Below, in pieces: positions 6,215 through 6,915 of a stretch of 6,915 nucleotides of DNA. Made by a program: the position numbers and the translations under genes. The notes below the pieces were generated by a model. That model did no database searches, was not told the origin of the DNA, and was given only the letters and a program-made list of their open reading frames with translations. The DNA is from Chitinophagaceae bacterium (GTDB lineage: Bacteria; Bacteroidota; Bacteroidia; Chitinophagales; Chitinophagaceae), in NCBI GenBank assembly GCA_947463755.1, contig CANHUK010000076.1, forward strand, positions 1-6,915. Reading direction: 5' to 3'. Each line of letters begins with the position of its first letter. The stretch's first letter is position 1.

Positions 6215-6247
6215 TACCATCCATGTCTGCTGCCCAACCGGGTCATT

Positions 6248-6259
6248 CCTGAATTCAGG
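6248..6259. repeat. Perfect 12-base palindrome downstream of the propeller gene
   Basis: CCTGAATTCAGG is fully self-complementary, 33 bases after the propeller stop. The flanks allow an alternative pairing of ATTCC (6245-6249) with GGAAT (6260-6264). There is no T run after it, so it is not a classical terminator on its own. Confidence 0.4.
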
Positions 6260-6290
6260 GGAATACTGACAAGCCTGGCATAAAAGAACA

Positions 6291-6306
6291 TTCTCCAGCT
6301 GGAGAA
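6291..6306. repeat. Perfect 16-base palindrome in the convergent gap
   Basis: TTCTCCAGCTGGAGAA is fully self-complementary with no spacer, so it could be a binding site for a dimeric protein or a cruciform or hairpin in RNA. It lies 77 bases after the propeller stop and 11 bases before the strong stem-loop at 6318-6347. Confidence 0.45.
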
Positions 6307-6317
6307 ACTAGCCTGAA

Positions 6318-6347
6318 AAGAGGCGTCATGGAAACGTGGCGCCTCTT
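6318..6347. terminator. Strong stem-loop terminator between convergent genes, probably bidirectional
   Basis: AAGAGGCGTCATG (6318-6330) pairs with CGTGGCGCCTCTT (6335-6347) around a GAAA loop (6331-6334). This gives 13 pairs, two of them G-U on the plus strand. Read leftwards it lies 5 bases after the DUF4440 stop and the stem's last bases run into TTTTC, giving the better U tract. Read rightwards, a short TTATT follows. It probably ends transcription of both the DUF4440 gene and the propeller gene. Confidence 0.8.
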
Positions 6348-6352
6348 ATTCG

Positions 6353-6793
6353 TCAACTGCTATGATCAGAAACAATGACCCATTCGCCCCTTATCTTCCT
6401 GAATAACAAGGTATAATGTCCGCCCACATCCCCGGCTGATCGCTTGAGGGACCACTTGCCAACGACGTGAAAGTAACGGGGCGACAGTCGCCTGACCTGG
6501 ATCAGATCAAACCTCAGTTTTCCCATCCGGGCTGTATCCCCATAGTTCCTGTGATAACTGGCCAGGGTAGGCGCATACCCATAAGTAACACCGGACTTAC
6601 CGATGTACATCAGCGAATCGCTTTCCCAGTATCCGATCATGAATGATTCCAGGTCACCGCGGTTCCAGGCAGCGGTTTGTCGGTCGAGGATCGAACGGAT
6701 CGTCTGTTCCGCCCTCGACTGCCCGCGCAGGTCCGGAACAAGCAGGACGAGAAGGAGGGAAAATACAACAGAAACCATGATAGGTCTTGCCAT
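6353..6793 (-). CDS. Secreted DUF4440 / NTF2-like (SnoaL-type) protein
   Basis: A 146-residue protein with a signal peptide (MARPIMVSVVFSLLLVLLVPDLRG) and a likely cut near residue 24, before QSRAEQTI. The mature part is a single cone-shaped NTF2-like domain. It starts with an amphipathic helix (RAEQTIRSILDRQTAAWNRGDLESFMIGYW, 27-56), where AAWNRGDLESFM is the DUF4440 hallmark. SDSLMYIGKSGVTYGY (58-73), a central YHRNYGDTARMGKLRFDL (80-97), VVGKWSLKR (110-118), HYTLLFRKIRGEWVIVSDHSS (126-146) follow. The ending close to SDHS/TS is typical of Bacteroidota members. Relatives include small-molecule isomerases or cyclases and non-catalytic binding proteins, so no reaction can be assigned. The length is normal for the family. 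ATG 6793 is used; M6 is a possible alternative start. A strong hairpin follows 5 bases after the stop, so it is likely a single-gene transcript. Confidence 0.9.
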   Translation of the reverse strand: MARPIMVSVVFSLLLVLLVPDLRGQSRAEQTIRSILDRQTAAWNRGDLESFMIGYWESDSLMYIGKSGVTYGYAPTLASYHRNYGDTARMGKLRFDLIQVRRLSPRYFHVVGKWSLKRSAGDVGGHYTLLFRKIRGEWVIVSDHSS

Positions 6794-6819
6794 CTTTTGT
6801 GAATTTTAGGTCTGAAAAA

Positions 6820-6848
6820 AGGAAAAGCCGCTAATTGCGGCTTTTCTT
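6820..6848 (-). terminator. Rho-independent terminator for a leftward gene entering from the right edge
   Basis: AAAAGCCGC (6823-6831) and GCGGCTTTT (6837-6845) pair around the 5-base loop TAATT; the stem can be extended to about 12 pairs (6820-6848). Leftwards the stem ends in a T-rich run (TTTTCC then six T, to about 6815), which is the classical form. It lies between the DUF4440 start and the partial frame ending at 6868, so it most likely ends that upstream leftward gene. Rightward T bases are fewer. Confidence 0.85.
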
Positions 6849-6867
6849 ATGTTTTGAGATCATATCG

Positions 6868-6915
6868 TCAAATACGTAAGGCGGCCAGATAAGCAGAACC
6901 CACCTCGGCACTCTT
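6868..6915 (-). CDS. Possible C-terminal end of a leftward gene (15 codons and stop)
   Basis: Reading leftwards from the edge, one frame gives KSAEVGSAYLAALRI followed by TGA at 6870-6868. The terminator begins about 20 bases further on, as expected for the end of a real gene. The composition, rich in Ala, Gly and Leu, looks like an ordinary helical C-terminus, but the fragment is too short to identify. The call rests mainly on its position relative to the terminator. Confidence 0.4.
   Translation of the reverse strand, partial: KSAEVGSAYLAALRI

Overview
This window looks like a chromosomal segment of a Bacteroidota bacterium, possibly from the Chitinophagia or Saprospiria side, though the sequence alone cannot settle that. 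The evidence is the set of protein types: a secreted GHL10/DUF187 hydrolase, a short secreted DUF4440/NTF2-like protein ending in a conserved 'SDHSS'-type tail, and a two-helix prohibitin-like protein. In addition, starts lack clear Shine-Dalgarno sequences and intergenic DNA is AT-rich between genes of moderate GC. I see no transposase, integrase, phage gene, CRISPR array, tRNA or rRNA.

Left block, minus strand (1 to 3182). Three genes read leftwards: a radical SAM/SPASM enzyme, an AI-2E family membrane protein, and a secreted GHL10 glycoside hydrolase cut by the left edge. The last two are 25 bases apart and probably co-transcribed. The first two are separated by 80 bases, which hold a short hairpin and a run of six U, so that join may be leaky.

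Centre, plus strand (3249 to 4340). A membrane-anchored GH25 lysozyme-type muramidase diverges from the radical SAM gene across 66 bases that carry a perfect 12-base palindrome. It is followed by a 76-residue, two-helix membrane protein of unknown role. Two glycan hydrolases of cell-wall-associated families (GHL10 and GH25) lie about 2.2 kb apart on either side of the divergent promoter region, which suggests a peptidoglycan or envelope theme.

Right block. A prohibitin/SPFH protein (minus) converges on the small membrane gene with a 13-base gap. It diverges from a secreted protein made of exactly six 40-residue repeats, most like a tectonin-type six-bladed beta-propeller. That repeat gene converges on a DUF4440 gene (minus). 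The 138 bases between them carry two perfect palindromes and a strong 13-pair stem with a GAAA loop. At the right edge a rho-independent terminator appears to end a leftward gene of which only the last 15 codons are present.

The most unusual item is the propeller gene. Its repeats alternate between two blade types (A-B-A-B-A-B), giving a 240-base super-period, and the propeller makes up essentially the whole mature protein. I found no complete new multi-gene defence or biosynthetic system. The radical SAM enzyme has no recognisable precursor peptide nearby.
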